DNA from: Promerops cafer
Lineage: Eukaryota; Chordata; Aves; Passeriformes; Nectariniidae
Assembly: GCA_013398275.1 (NCBI GenBank)
Contig: VZSE01004150.1
Span: forward strand, 1-64,000
Direction: 5' to 3'
DNA: 64,000 bases
Shown: positions 24,476-37,165 of the stretch, in pieces
Layout: each line of letters starts with the position of its first letter
How positions within the stretch are numbered: the stretch's first letter is position 1
Notes under the pieces: model-generated
What the model was told of the DNA's origin: nothing
The model's database searches: none
What the model saw: only the letters and a program-made list of their open reading frames with translations
Position numbers and translations under genes: made by a program

Positions 24476-26485
24476 CTGCAATGAAAACAAAACCAGGTTA
24501 TTACTATTACATTTTCAAGTAATTAAAGTACAAGGATAAAATAGACACAATCTTTAAAATTGTATTTCCATTCTCACGTGCTGTTAAAACTAGAACGTTC
24601 AGGAAAGAAACCAAAAAAGCCACCTCTTTTACAGATTATTACTCTTCCTTCTTATGAACGTGTTTTTAAAATTCATAATGTGTGAGTTGTCAGTGGTTGG
24701 ATTTTTTCCATTACTTTTATTGTAACTATAATCAAAGTAAATTGCTAAAGAAGTGTGGGCTGAACAGAGATCTTTCACATTAGATTAAACAGTATGGATA
24801 CAATGAGAAGTAATTATTGTGTTCAAGGTAATTAATAAAGGGCAGTGTCTGAATAAGCTGTATGAAACTAACTTTCTCTCAGATCCTTTAATTTTTCAGT
24901 AATACATTTCCTTTACACAAGTGGCCAGGAAACTCCAGCTACAAGCCCTTGGCTCTGCCAGACTTGCACTGAAGGATGGAAGGTGAGGACACAAGCATTT
25001 CTCTCTCCCTCCTGCAAATCCTGAGACCAGCTAGGGACAGCATAGATTCAATGCCAGGCCAAATTTGCATGACTTCATTTTTTACAGCAGTTTGGTTCAC
25101 AGTGTGGAAACACTTTGTCTAGTCCCTCTTTGGTGCAGGTCAGAAAAGGAGGTGTTTAATGCCAGCTCAGCTTAAATAGATTTTTTTTAGTACTAAATAG
25201 GTTCTTTGTATTGAGCTCTCATCAGAGCTTCTACACTGAGCCTTTGAACATCATTTAATGAAGTCACTGAGACAAGCAAGTCAGATTTGGCATCTGAAAA
25301 TGATTATGTTCTTGTAAATGTTCCTTCTGTCCCTGGTATTGTCCACACTTTGCAGATGGATTTTTGCCCAGCCTGACTTTGCTTGTCATCTGTCTTGGTT
25401 GGAGTCTGGAGCCATCTCATGGTGTACTTTCCTGTACCTCCTGAAGGTCAGGATGGTCAATATTTGGATGGATGACCTTAGAGGAATGCTGAAGTCACCC
25501 AGAAAGCAGGGCAGATGCCTTAAAAATTAGAGCCCTCCCCAAGGGACACTGCTGAGCCTGGCATCACAATAAACACATCCAGAGCAAGAGAGATGATTTA
25601 ATATTGAGGCCCATCTGTCCGGTGGTGCCCCATGATCTTCTCACAGACAGTGTTTGAGATGCCTGCACTGGGTTTCAGCTCATCTATGTTTTTACAGGTC
25701 TTACCTAAAGCTTGTTGTCTTCCAAGTAGCTCTGGGAACCTTTCCTTTCCACCACTGCATACCTGTTCAGTGCTGTGCATGATCAAATGCCTTCTTCTCA
25801 CATCCCAGGGTTATCAACTATTTAGCACAGGCAGCATGGGGTGGTCAATTAAACTGAAATGTTCCTTGGAAGTCCTGTGCCTAAAACTTGTCATAAAAAT
25901 GTAATGCATTGTAGGAAAATACTGAGTTTAGGTATTGAAAACGAGGGCTTTTAAATAAATAATGTATTTTAAAAAGTAATGTTCTTGGATTTCTAATCCA
26001 TGGGGTATAGGCCTGTGGGAATCTATTCACCATTTCTCAGAGTCCCATTATAGGTAACTACTAAAAGCACGATGATTTGCCAGCAAGCTGATGTATCACC
26101 CACAGGGATCTATGTCTTTCCTGAAAATCTTCAGGCATCCCAAAAAGACTGCCAAGTCACATTAAAAAAAACTGTTCATGGCAAAGGCAACAGCAGCAAT
26201 AGCCAAAGCTGGAAAAAATTTTAAATATCTATCAAATATTTCATAACTCTCTGCTCTCCCTTTTACCATCTTTGGCTATTGCTGCTCTTATGCTCTCTGC
26301 TCCTTTCCCTCATGTACAGTGGCAGTTTAAAACACAAATAAAGCACACCTAAAGAAACATTTCACAAATGCACATCTGCCTGCAGTAGCGACCAGCCGGA
26401 GCCACTGAGCCCACCCGTAGTCAAAGTCCAGTGCTTTGCTTCCAGGGGGAGGGTGACAGCAAAGGGAAGGACTCTGCTGGCTTAC
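24476..26485 (-). other. ZNF365: ZNF365 intron 2
   Basis: The intron has a donor GTAAGC (just below 26486) and an acceptor TTGCAG (at 24476-24480). It contains an exact 17-bp inverted repeat (26192-26208 with 26270-26286) about 200 nt inside the donor. No additional exon or mobile element was recognised. Confidence 0.85.
26192..26286. repeat. Perfect 17-bp inverted repeat (hairpin) in ZNF365 intron 2
   Basis: The arm AGCAGCAATAGCCAAAG (26192-26208) is the exact reverse complement of CTTTGGCTATTGCTGCT (26270-26286). Pairing continues inward after a mismatch (TGG with CCA, then A-runs with T-runs), leaving a loop of about 45 nt. The structure could form in the ZNF365 pre-mRNA. Whether it is a processed small-RNA hairpin or a short inverted duplication cannot be told. 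Confidence 0.85.
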
Positions 26486-26666
26486 CACGTGCTCGCTGAC
26501 GTCGGTGTGGTTGCACACCATCTGCTGGTTTTGGTAATATTCTAGCTGCCTTTCTGCCAGATCCACGCGCTGCAACAGGTTCTCAATGAAGTGCTGGAGC
26601 CTGGCTTTCCCCCGCACTTCTTTTTCTGCCGCTTCTTCCAGGAAGTGGTTGAAAGTAACAACTTCT
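26486..26666 (-). CDS. ZNF365: ZNF365 coding exon 2 (end of coiled coil)
   Basis: The minus-strand acceptor TCTTGCAG (AG complement at 26667-26668) and donor GTG|GTAAGC define 181 nt. The first base completes a Glu codon started in exon 1. The exon then encodes 60 residues beginning EEVVTFNHFLEEAAEKEV, continuing through GKARLQHFIENLLQRVDLAE and LEYYQNQQ, and ending in DVSEHV. It matches the human protein nearly residue for residue up to QQ. After that the sequence is more divergent but still ends in HV, as in human. The segment is strongly helical and extends the coiled coil of exon 1. Reading past the donor gives about 53 further codons before a stop. Confidence 0.96.
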
Positions 26667-29600
26667 CTGCAAGATGGAAACATTAGAAAGAGGCCACATT
26701 TAGATAACAGCAGGTCCCTGGTCCCACCGTTGTCAAAAATTGCTGGTGCTTCTCCAGTTTGTCATGGTGATAGCTAATTACTGTCCTCCACCGTTATCAA
26801 AAGATTTCAACTTTTTTTGTGGACTAAGTGAAGATCTGAAAACCTGAACACTGAATTTAAGTTTATGGGCAGTAGGTTTGGGGTGGGGTTTTTTCACATT
26901 ATTTGGTGTCTTGGAAATAGTCTTTAGTGGTCCACAGGGTAGAAATATCATTAAGCATCACCTCCCAAGGTATCTGGAGACAGCTATATCTGCCTTCTCT
27001 TTTTTTACTTAACCATGGGAATATCAGCTCTAAAAGATAAACAGATGAACTCCCAAATTTATCTTATCATTTCATCACAATCAAACAATGGTCGCTTAAT
27101 GTTGCTGCTGGGGTGGTTCCTAACTCAAAAGAGCTACTGTGGCCATTAAATCTCATTTTGGCTGCAATCCTACAAGTATGTCCAGGAGCCAGAGGGAGCA
27201 TGGGGGATTAACAGATAATCTACAGGTTACAGACCAAGGAGTGTATGTGTGAGAAGAGCAAGTTTTAGGTAAGGAGTTTAGGAATATGTCTTGTCTGGTA
27301 ACACAGCTGGAAGAAACAGACAGCACCAGTGACTGTGAAAGCTCCCAGCTCTGTACTGAGACACTGCTCATTTCTAAGTTCTCTGCATACTTACTATCAT
27401 TTGGACCTCTGGTATGAGAGGGCTTTCTGGGTGGCAGAAGTTTGGTTATAGATTGAAGCATATATTACAAAAGAAGACAAATCCGAGCATGCAGGACTTC
27501 CCTGGTTAATGAATGCCTGGATAAATATTTTTTATTCTGCCAATGAAGCCAAGTTAATTTTTGCTTTGTACAAAATGGGTAGGAGTTGAGGGAACCAGTG
27601 CTTGCCAAAAGACAAAGGGCATGATTGCTCAGTAGAAATACACTGCCTGAAGAAAAAGCATTTTAAGTAGAAACTATGAAACAGTTTGTGGCAGAAACAA
27701 CCTTTCAAAGTTTAGCTCGTTTATAACAAATCCAAAGTTTCTCTGCATTTTGTTGTTTTAACTGAGCATAGTTGTAGTTAATTGGTTTAATGTAGTATAG
27801 TTGTTTCAACAGTGAGCTGCTTTGTGCTAAGAGTTAGGCACAAGTGGTCAGCCAGGGAAATTCACCACCTAGGATTCAGGCTGTGCCTGCCTGCTCTATA
27901 CTACAGCAGAGTTCTGTTTGCATGGCTGATCTAATGGTAGGAATGAGGTAAAAACAAGCACATATTGTTTGGATGAAGAACATAGATGAATATTAGTTTA
28001 TATTAACTCACCCATAAAATCTGGCTTAAGAAACAGAGGGGTAACTTGTTTGTTAAGCTCAGCTAATCCATTTCATTTCAAGGCTCTGAACAGTTTTAGT
28101 GATTATTAGCTTGCCCAGAGCAGCCTAATACTAAAGAGCCACTGAGGAATGCTTAGGGAGAGCCAATCTAAACTCATTAAGTTCAATTTTAGGGCTTTAC
28201 TGTCACTGCACTGTAACTTCTCTGATTTCATGACGGTTTTTGGGTTAACATAGGAGCAACCTGAAGCCCTTGCTGTTTCATCAGGTTCCTCTTTTACAGG
28301 GGACAGGGAGCTCAAAAGGACAGCAACTCAGCAGGTTGGCTCCAAGTCCCTCTCCTTTTGGGTAAGGAAGAGCTGTGCATAGCCTGGCAGGCTGCTGACC
28401 CTCCAGTGGGAAGGTGGAAGAGCAGGGAGCTGCCAGCCTGGGACACCATGAGGATGTCCCTCCCAGGGACACAGTCAGCTTCTGAGTTTTGCTGCAGCAG
28501 GAGGCCACAAACTTGAGTAACTGCCATTTTTTAAAAAAGGGTGATAGTTTTGAGAATGCTAACATTTGTAATTGTCTCAGCAAAGGTAATTAATTAGAAT
28601 TCATTGCCTGTTCTATGGCACGAATAATCACCAACAGATTATCCTTTCCTACAAATATCTCATTAATATGCCATAAGGAGGCCAGGGGGAAGCAGTGTTT
28701 TTTTCAGGAAGATGTAGATGACTATCAGGAGGAGAAGAGACTCACAATGTCAATAAATTCCCTAGTATTGTCCTTGCTTTCTAGACTAAAGATAACTTGG
28801 CATCCTGCATACCATTATTTGTAGGAACTGTTATTAGCAGCAGTAGTAGGATATCCGTGATTTCTCTCTGTTTAGCTGCCTCTGTACAGCCTATGAACCT
28901 ACCTTTAATAACTTTAAAAATTTTCCTTTGGGCTGAAATGCACTCTGTAAATTCCCTTTGGAAAGACAGGAGCCAGAACACACCCACACATCAGGGCTCT
29001 GTCACAAGCTTTGCCCTGATAAGCAGCACTTCTGTTAGTTCAGCTACTTTCTTTGTTTCCACTTCATTCTCATCTCTCAGAAGAACAACATCAAGCCCTG
29101 AGGAGTGACTGCTAATAAGTCTCTACTTGCTCCAACACTTCTTCCTCAGAGAGCTCACTCTGTGCCACAGCTGTGCCTTGGTTACCTGAAGGGAGTTCCC
29201 AGAAGAATTTTTACCCTCCTCTCACTGTGAGCAATAGGCAAATGGTTCAAAGAACTCATGCAGCTTCCTGCAGCTGCTGTTTATCTGTCTAATTGCTCTT
29301 CTTGTCTGTAGTTTGCCCAGACTTTTTCTTAGCCATCCTGATGACCCTCTCCCTTCAATTTTATTTCTGGATATCTGTGATGACTTTTTGCTTATGTTCT
29401 TTATTTTACTTTCAATTTATTTCTCCAGACCTCTGCCAAGTTTTTGAGGATTTTGTGACAGGACTTCTGTCTTTCACTCTCTATTCTTGTGCTTGTGGAA
29501 AGATGGATGTTCACAGAGGTCTGACACTGCTCTTCATGAAGTCAGGGGGAAACTGAAGCTGTGAATATTGTGGGGCCTGCTTGGTAGAGGCATAAACCAG

Positions 29601-32600
29601 AGCACAGCAGCATGGGCACACTGGGCTCTGTGTCCTGACAGCACAGCCTTGTGAGCAGCGTTCATCTGAAACAGGAATAATTTTGTTAAAGTCTGGCTCA
29701 GACCTGAGGTGTTGCCCTTTCTAACAAGGGGTCTCTGCTACTCTGCACTGACTGTTCTACATCTGGAGCACTTCTGTTACATTGAGAAAAGGTTACATGG
29801 AGTTATTAACTCTCCCTGAGAACTCCTCTGCTCTCAGCAGCATCTCTTTACCCCTCTGCTCTGCTCCTCTGCCCAGCAGACTCCTGCCCCCTTTCACTCA
29901 GCTCTGCACCCTGGCACTTGCTTATAGGGGTAAGCAACAGATCCTGACACTACATTTTCTGAGCAGTGTAGATGATGCTCAGTGCACCCTAGACCTCTTA
30001 AATTTCTGTAATCTCATCTGTTCATTGTTAACTGTACCAATACTAAGGTATACTGTATGCAAAATGTTTACAGGGCTGTGATAGGCAGCAGGGAGAAAGG
30101 TGGATTTCTTGCTTTGTCTTGGGGGGTGCTCCTGTCAGACGAAACCTTTCAGGAAGAGGGAATTGCTCCTGCTGCCCGGAGAGCAGAGGGTGTATTGAGC
30201 TGCCAGCAGCAGGGCGAGGCAAGTGAGAGGGAGAGACAAGGGGGATGCAACCTGGGAGGTGTCCAAGAGGAGCAGGAGATGCCTGCACTGCCAGAGTGTC
30301 AGAAGGGAGCTCTTCCCAGAGCCAGAGGAGTCCAGGGAAAATTTACTGCAGTACAGCAGGCACCTCAGAGGTGTTCAGCTGAAAAAACAAGTGCAGGGGG
30401 AAGAACTCAGTGTAAGTAAGAAAGACTTGCTGCCAAAGCTTTTATTTTAATCTGACTCTGCCAGGGAGTTAACCTGTTACAGTTAACTAGACTTAAGTAG
30501 TTTGGCATTTTGCATTGCAACTGCAGCCTAGCCCAAAAACTTTATGGAGGCTGTTACCATGAAACAACTTGAGATGTGGTAAATAAAGTTATAAATCATA
30601 GGCTGACTAGGTGACATTTATTCTTCTGCCTTTACCACTAGATTATTCAGCGCTCCTTTAGGATGAGCGAGCTGCAGTTCTTGTTTACTGGAGCAGTTGC
30701 CAGCACAGGGATTCTGGGATATGCTTAGTATTTGTATGACTTTCAGTAGCTAGGCATGTGATACACTGAGCAGATGCAGAGGGTGGGACAGCTCCAGCTC
30801 CTTAACACCTGACAAGAAGGGCTAATGAGTTCTCACATTGCAACCAAGCCCTCCCACGGATGCATAGCACTGGCCCCAGGACTGTGCACAGCAACACTGA
30901 CACCTGCAGCTGCTCTGTAGGTGGAGATAAGCATGAGGCTCCATGCAGATTTTGCACCCAAGATCAAATCACTTTAGAGAATTACATTTAGCATAACTCT
31001 GTCTAAAATTAATAGAAAACCAAACACATTATTTTACCTGAAGGTGGGAAAATTCCTACCACAGTAAATAGTAAAAGGATTTACTTGTCAAAATATTTCA
31101 TATGTATATTCATTAAGTATGAATGCCACTGACCTTATCCATCATCCAACTGGTGTTTTTGCCTGAAGGCTGCTGTTATTCATTAGGTTGTGGTTTCACA
31201 TTACCACACCACTAAAAGCACATTTGATTTAAGAGATTCACACCTCCTCCCTCAGAAAGTCACTGCACCCATTCAGTGGGCTGTGTTCTAGATCTGAGCC
31301 CTGAATTTTCTGGGGTGACACTGAAGATTTTAAGATTTCACAAAGCCATTCTGTGGGACAGTCATGCTAGGCTTAAACCTGTGCAGCTGCATGGCAGGGA
31401 GTAATCTCTTGAGTAGGAAGATGAAAGACAACAGGAAAGAGGGAGCAGGATTACCTAAAACTGAGGGTGGAAGAACAATGTGTAATTGTAGTTGTACTCT
31501 CTTAAAGCAAATCAAAACTGTTTTGTTATACAATTGAAATCCCTGTTTTAGGGAAAGCTGTTTTAAAGCACAAATTGCAGTGATATCTAAAAGCCAGCTC
31601 TTAATGCCATTGTCAAGATGTTATCTGCACAGATAATTTCATTAATTGCAAGCTTAAGGTGAAGCCACTGGCAAGAATAACTACTGCCCACAACAGGTAT
31701 TCTGAAATAATCCTTGCATTCCAGGCTATGTCAGAGCAGAGACATGACCAATCTCAAAACAAATGCATTAGACTGGTTAGAAAAATTACTGTCAGAGATA
31801 TGGCAAGGTAAAACAATAATGATCTTACTCTATCATTAGGAGAAAAGTGAAACTGTTTAAGTTACCACTGAAGGTAGATTCCAGCTGACGACCATCATTT
31901 CTCACCCTGTTCAGACTTACTGAAAATCAAACCACCCGTTTCAGTTTTCTTACATAACATCCAGAAACAAGCCTCTCAGTGTCCTCTAGCAGTTAAGTTC
32001 ATAGCTGGTTTTTGTTTCAATGGTTTTCTTGATATCTTATTCAACTAAGTCTTACGCCCTTTGGGCATGCTTCTGTGTTATCTTTAAGATCACAGTACTC
32101 ACTCTGAATTGCATTCTCCTTCATCAAACATTGAAGAATTCCTTTCAGGGCACATTTTCTAATTAAATAATTCCTTTGCTCAGCAGCTCTCTGCTTAAAG
32201 TAATACTGTTTCAAATATGTATTAGTACAGTCAGTGTTGTACCTCCAGCTGTCCTACCCCTCAACACAGCTCACCTCCACGAGAGCCTCACATCAGTATC
32301 ACAGCACATACCTGCATGCCTATTGGCACTGCTGTTTTTGTAAGGAAACAAAGAGAAAATTTAACTAAAAAGGTATCTTCACTTCATTGCTGTCTGTGTT
32401 GGACTGCTAAAGGCCTTATTTAAAACAAACAAAAAATAATCAACTGACAAGTCTAAAGAAATAACCCCACTGATCCTACAAGCTCTTCAAACGTGCAGCC
32501 CTGTTCCTGCTGGTGGTCTAACCCAACACTCAGATGTTTTAGGGAAGGTGTTTTCTTTTTTCTGCTGCTAAGAGGAAAAGATTTGCAGCTACACTAGCTC

Positions 32601-35593
32601 AATACCAATGCTAATTTTACAAAAAGTTATCCATATTCACAAGATTGCTTATGGGAAAAGAAAATCAAAAGAAACTGATGAAAGCATTTATTTCTGAAGG
32701 TCAGCAAGTATCAAAACAGTCCCTAAGGGATGCCTTTGACTTTCCAAAATCTGCAGTGAAAACTGCTTCTGCAATTTCCATTAAGCAGTCTTGTTTGGCT
32801 TTCTAATCATCTGGACCTCTTCCAGAAATCAAAGCCAAAGTTGAGATCCTCCTTTCTTGAAGGACAATGTCTTTTTAGCAGACCAAGTAAGTTTTGAACA
32901 CACAAAGGATTGAATATATAGCCAGGTCTCAGAGTTTACCAACAGCCCATGAGAAAGCCAGACAAGTGTCACTGTTGTTACCAAAGTCACAAACATCCTT
33001 CTTTCTCTCCTCTACTACAGCACATCACCCAGTGCCTCCCTGCTTAACTGTCCCAGGCATTTTTAGAGAATCAAATCTAAAAACCTGCTCTAGAAGTATC
33101 AGTCCTGTTCTTACAAAGCATTTTTTACACCTACCTTCCCTCTCAATTTGCTAATTATACAATGACATTTCAATTGGAAAGCCAAACAGTGCATTTTTCT
33201 ATGGCGCTATCCCTTGTCATCCCCCAAGATGGGAAATATAGGAACCATCTAAATGAGAAAAAACCCAACACACTTGCAGTTTTTCCTAAGAGAATTCAAC
33301 CTATTCTTTCACCCTGCCTACCCTCCCAGCGTCCTTCAGAGTAACTTCAGAGGCAATGCTGTGGGGCTGGGCACAGACACAGGCAATAACAAACTCTGAC
33401 TCCCCTCCTCCCCCCTTGGTACTCAGGGCTGCTGTTCTGCCATCCTACCCACGACTGTGCATTATGCACATTTGCCTTTAGAAATTAACACACTACTGTG
33501 TAAGAGCTGTTCACTCATTCCTATTGCTGCTCTTGCTTCCAAGTCTTTTTGTTGGAAGTGGAAGCAAAACCCTAAAGAGCAATACCCTGTACTCTGTGAA
33601 GTCTCTTGTGCAGCTGCCTCTTTTGGGTAGTGTTTCTTACTAGCCAAGTAACCTTCAGCCTTCCCTGTAACACCAACGTAGGAGCTACCTCATCATTTGT
33701 TTATGCATTCACCCTCCTCCTTTCAAGACTAGAATTCTAACAGCAATCATCTGAGCTCTTGCCCCTTTCCTGAGCCTGGCAATGTCCTAGTGTGAAGGAC
33801 AATGTTTTCCCACTTCTTGTTCTGTACTCAGTCTTTTCTGGCCTCAGAACACCAGCCTGACGGTGCTGCTGGTAAGCAGTCTGCCAAAGAGCAAGTGGCC
33901 TCTTCCTTGTTCCTTTTCCTAAAACAGTCAAAAATCACAACTTAAGCTGTCTTTTTCTTTTAAAAGACCAGTGTCCTTTGCCATCCTCCCATATCATACC
34001 CATTCTTTCTACCCAGATGACTCAATTTCCCCTTTCCTCTTTTCCCGCAAGGTTGTTTCTTCTACAGCATTGTAGAACTTTGGGTTTGTTCCACTGAGTG
34101 GTTTCTTGAGTCATGTTTTTCCTTTTGGGATCCTTGATTTTTAAAAACACAATCTGTCTTTAGTTTGAGGTAGGATTCATGCCACTTAACTTGAGATATC
34201 TGAAATTCTGCATCTAGCCTAAGACAGCTGCTTACCTGAGGTCTCCTGGTAGTCTGCAGAGAGAAGAAAGACCTTCACAAAGCAATCCCTCCCCATCTAA
34301 GATACTTTTCTAGAAGAAATAGGATGGCTCACACTGTGCAAGAGCCCAGGAGGGCAGTCTGCTAGATAGGAATGCCAAAACTACTTGAAACTATGTTATC
34401 TTCATGGCTTCCCTCCAGCAGGCTTTCAAATCTGCCTCAGTTACACTTCAGCTTCACCTTAAGTCCTTCAAACTTCTCTTCCATGAAGATCACCTCATAC
34501 TTTAAAATCAGAGGTTCTGTTGAATATCCCTTCAAGGAAGATCTGAGAGGCTCAAATCCCACCACTTTTATGTATCCCCTCTTCTGGAAAATCTATAGCT
34601 TTGCTTCAAGATAGATGGCTCCTACTGATGTGGGAGCCATCCTCATCTTTTCTTTCTTGTCCTTAGACTTCAGGAAGGAATGATGAAAGCCCTCCAAACT
34701 TCCTACACTGAACTCCTACACCACCTTCTTTATTTCTTGTAAGATCAGTGTCATGGCAACTACCACTTCTCATCTTCCCTTTGTAAGCTGATGAATTGGT
34801 TTAGAGGCACACCATTACCAAGGCTCTTTATTTCCATTTCTCTAAAATAAGTTGTGTTGCTCTGAAAAGCCTGAAAGGTTTCAGCAAGTGCTGAATAAAC
34901 TAAGTAGTTCATGTATAAATTATATATCAGCTATCACTACATTTTTAATGGATGCATCATGAACGTATTTTTAGATGGCTTAGGTTAGTCAGAACTCCAG
35001 CATCTGCTTCCCAATCCCATATAAATGATTCCTGTTTCACAGTGCTGTGTTCATCTAGAACACTGGACATGAACTACTTGGACATGGCCTTTTCAGCAGT
35101 AAAGCTTCGTTGATGCACAGCAGACTATGGCACTCCACAGGCAGCCTGCTGACCATGGTGAGATGGCTTAAGGGAAAAGGTGCTATTTGGTATTCTCACA
35201 TACTTCACCCAGACTTACCCACCCATATCTTCTTAAAAAGACGAAGCATTAGAGGTGTCAGTGTAAATCAGATCACATGCTGATGAAAGCTTCTACTTGT
35301 CCCTACCCCCATGAAACCAGAGGCACAACACAGGCATTAGAAAGTGTAGAAGTTAGTCACTGGGGAGCCAAACGTGAAAGCCACCTGCCCAGGGAGCTGT
35401 CCACTGCCTTGCAGGGGACATGGTCACATGGGCTACAACTCTAGAAATACAGAGGTCTGAAGCTGGTGAGCTGCAGGCCCTTTCATAATCAGAAAAAAAC
35501 TGAGCCATTCCCTCTCTTCTCCCCCTAAGGCTGTCACTCACGCAGGAGCTGGCCAGCCCTCGCCAAGCCATCGGCTCTCGCCTCCCCACTTAC
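26667..35593 (-). other. ZNF365: ZNF365 intron 1 (8.9 kb)
   Basis: The intron has donor GAAGA|GTAAGTG and acceptor TTGCAG. I found no interspersed repeat, exon or RNA gene within it. Between about 31.8 and 34.8 kb the plus strand is noticeably pyrimidine-rich. A 12-bp-stem hairpin lies at 34614-34641. Nothing else nameable is seen. Confidence 0.8.
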
Positions 35594-36318
35594 TCTTCTT
35601 TCCGGTGAAGCTCCTCCTCGGACTCGCTGAGCCGCTGCTTCAAGGCTGCGATCATCTCCACCGCCACATCCACCTGCCTGCTCAGGGCCCGCTCTCGCCG
35701 CTGCACCTCCTGCTTCTTCTGGGACAGCTGCACGAACGCTGCCCGCACCTCCAGCAGCTCCGCCGTCTTCTGGGACAGTTCTTTGGTAAGCTTGTCGATC
35801 CGCTTCTCGATCGTTTTGTCCACGGCCTCTACCATCCTGTTAAACTTTTCTCTGACGTGTGCCTCGAAGGAGGCTTTGGAATCAGTGGCCGAGAGGCCGG
35901 GTTTGGAAACCTCGCTGGGAGACTCAGCCGACACATAGTTGGCCAGGTAGGAGCCGGGCCGTTCCGCCGCCAGCTCCCGCGGCTGCTCGCCCTTGCCGCT
36001 CCCGCAGGACGCACCGCCCAAGTTCAGGTAGGGCCCCGCGGGCTGCGCGCCGACGCCGCCGGGGCTCCCCGGGCTGCCCTGGGCTGCGGGCTCCGGCGGA
36101 GACACCAGCTCCGCGTCCTTCAGCGGGGAGAACAGGCTGCTCCTGCCCAGGAGGCTGCTCTCCTGGAAGCTGTGGCTGTACTCCAGGTGCACCCGCAGCG
36201 AGGAGAGGCTCCGGAACCTGGTGTGGTCGCCGCATCGCGGGCAGCGGAAGGGGAGGCTGACGCTGCCGAGCGGCTCCGGCCAGGGGTGCCCGCCTTCATC
36301 CCGGGCTGTCTGTTGCAT
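35594..36318 (-). CDS. ZNF365: ZNF365 coding exon 1 (start, zinc finger, coiled coil)
   Basis: The start is the ATG at 36316-36318, chosen because the human protein begins MQQ at the same place. An in-frame upstream ATG at 36456 would add 46 Pro/Arg-rich residues without a human counterpart. Residues 23-49 hold one C2H2 finger, PFRCPRCGDHTRFRSLSSL.., with C26, C29, H44 and H49, almost identical to human. Residues about 55-145 are Gly/Pro/Ser-rich, GC-biased and poorly conserved. From about residue 148 (KASFEAHVREKFNRMVEAVD) to the exon end the sequence is a highly conserved coiled coil (IEKRIDKLTKELSQKTAELL, QVDVAVEMIA). The exon ends two bases into a Glu codon at GAAGA|GTAAGTG. Confidence 0.95.
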
Positions 36319-36640
36319 TCCTCGCCGGAGGGAACAGCCCGCGTCCGCGCCCCACGGGAAACTTGGGAAACTTTCCCGGCGATTCCTCAGGGGTACCGCG
36401 CCATCTCCGCCCGGCGCCCGGGGACGCGCCCACCCGGCGCGGCGCTGCAGCCGCACGGCCCNGGGTGCTGCGGGCGGCCGTGGGTGTCAGCAGCCGACGC
36501 GGGCACGATCTCGGGGCCGGAGTCGCTCCCCTCCCTGGAGCGACCTCCTCCTGACCCGCCTGCCGTGAGCACCTGGCCGGGGGCGTTCGCGGGGCTTTGC
36601 GGGGTCCTGTCAACACAGCAAAGCAGTGAGTGAGCTGCGC
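35600..36640. promoter_or_regulatory. ZNF365: CpG island over the ZNF365 start-codon exon
   Basis: GC content and CpG frequency rise sharply over this kilobase compared with both flanks, overlapping the first coding exon and extending upstream of it. This is the usual mark of a vertebrate promoter, placing transcription start on the minus strand probably within about 36.3-36.7 kb. A single ambiguous base (N) sits at 36462, outside the coding part. No TATA box was identified. Confidence 0.65.
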
Positions 36641-36917
36641 GGGGTGTGTTGGGGGGATGCTGAAGGATAACGCAATTTTAAGCACTTAAGCAGCAAGACA
36701 GGACTGGCACATGCAAATAAGTATAATCTGGCCTTGGCTTTCGGGGAATATAATTATCTGTGTGACTTTAAAACTATATTTAATAGCCAGAAAGTTTTGT
36801 GGGGTTTTTTGTTTGTTTGCTTAGGTTTTTTTTTAATATGACCCCAATTTAGTCTCAGTATTTAGGGAGGAGAAGCAGTAATAATAGTACTTCCATATAG
36901 AGTATGACGAATGGATG

Positions 36918-37165
36918 TCATAGACATAAAGAACAGTTTGGGTTGACCTTCAAAAGCCTTCTAGTCCAATCCTCCTGCAATAAGAGAAATATCTTCAACT
37001 AGATCAGGCTGCTCAGAGCCCTGTCCAATGTGACCTTGAATATTGCCAAGGATGGGGCATCCACAACATCTCTGGAGATCTGTACCAGTCTTCCACTGCT
37101 CTCATTGCACAAAATTTCTTCTTTATATCTAGTCTAAATCTACTCTGGGTCTAAACCCATGTGAT
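36918..37165 (-). repeat. CR1 LINE 3'-end fragment (about 250 bp)
   Basis: The plus strand matches the reverse complement of a CR1 3' end in order: CAGTTTGGGTTGACC, CTAGTCCAATCCTCCTGCAA, ATCTTCAACTAGATCAGGCT, GCTCAGAGCCCTGTCCAA, GACCTTGAATATTGCCAAGG, ATGGGGCATCCACAACATCT, then TTTCTTCTTTATATCTAGTC and TAAATCTACTCTGGGTCTAA. Small deletions and substitutions show moderate age. The element is on the minus strand, 5'-truncated and non-coding. Confidence 0.9.

Larger units (their letters stand above)
19485..36640 (-). other. ZNF365: ZNF365 gene span (four coding exons, complete CDS)
   Basis: This is the whole transcription unit as far as it can be read. Coding exons are 35594-36318, 26486-26666, 24438-24475 and 21689-21935 (725+181+38+247 = 1191 nt, 396 residues plus stop; the human long isoform is about 407). 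All introns are GT-AG and phases join correctly (2, 0, 2). The 3' end is set by an AATAAA on the minus strand at 19505-19510. The 5' end is not determined: the start-codon exon sits in a CpG island, and any separate non-coding first exon was not identified. ZNF365 (also called DBZ or Su48) is described as a coiled-coil protein that binds DISC1 and NDEL1/centrosomal partners and helps maintain genome stability. The neighbour RTKN2 in divergent orientation supports orthology. Confidence 0.93.

Noticed and set aside
25690..25760. Another phase-compatible candidate microexon in ZNF365 intron 2
   Set aside because: The acceptor has no pyrimidine tract and the encoded peptide does not match the human segment.
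36319..36456. N-terminal extension of ZNF365 from the upstream in-frame ATG
   Set aside because: The extension is Pro/Arg/Gly-rich without a human counterpart. The MQQ start at 36318 matches the known protein.
35605..36633. 342-codon plus-strand open frame over the ZNF365 first coding exon
   Set aside because: It is antisense to a conserved exon in GC-rich sequence, where stop codons are rare. It crosses an N and its translation has no family features.
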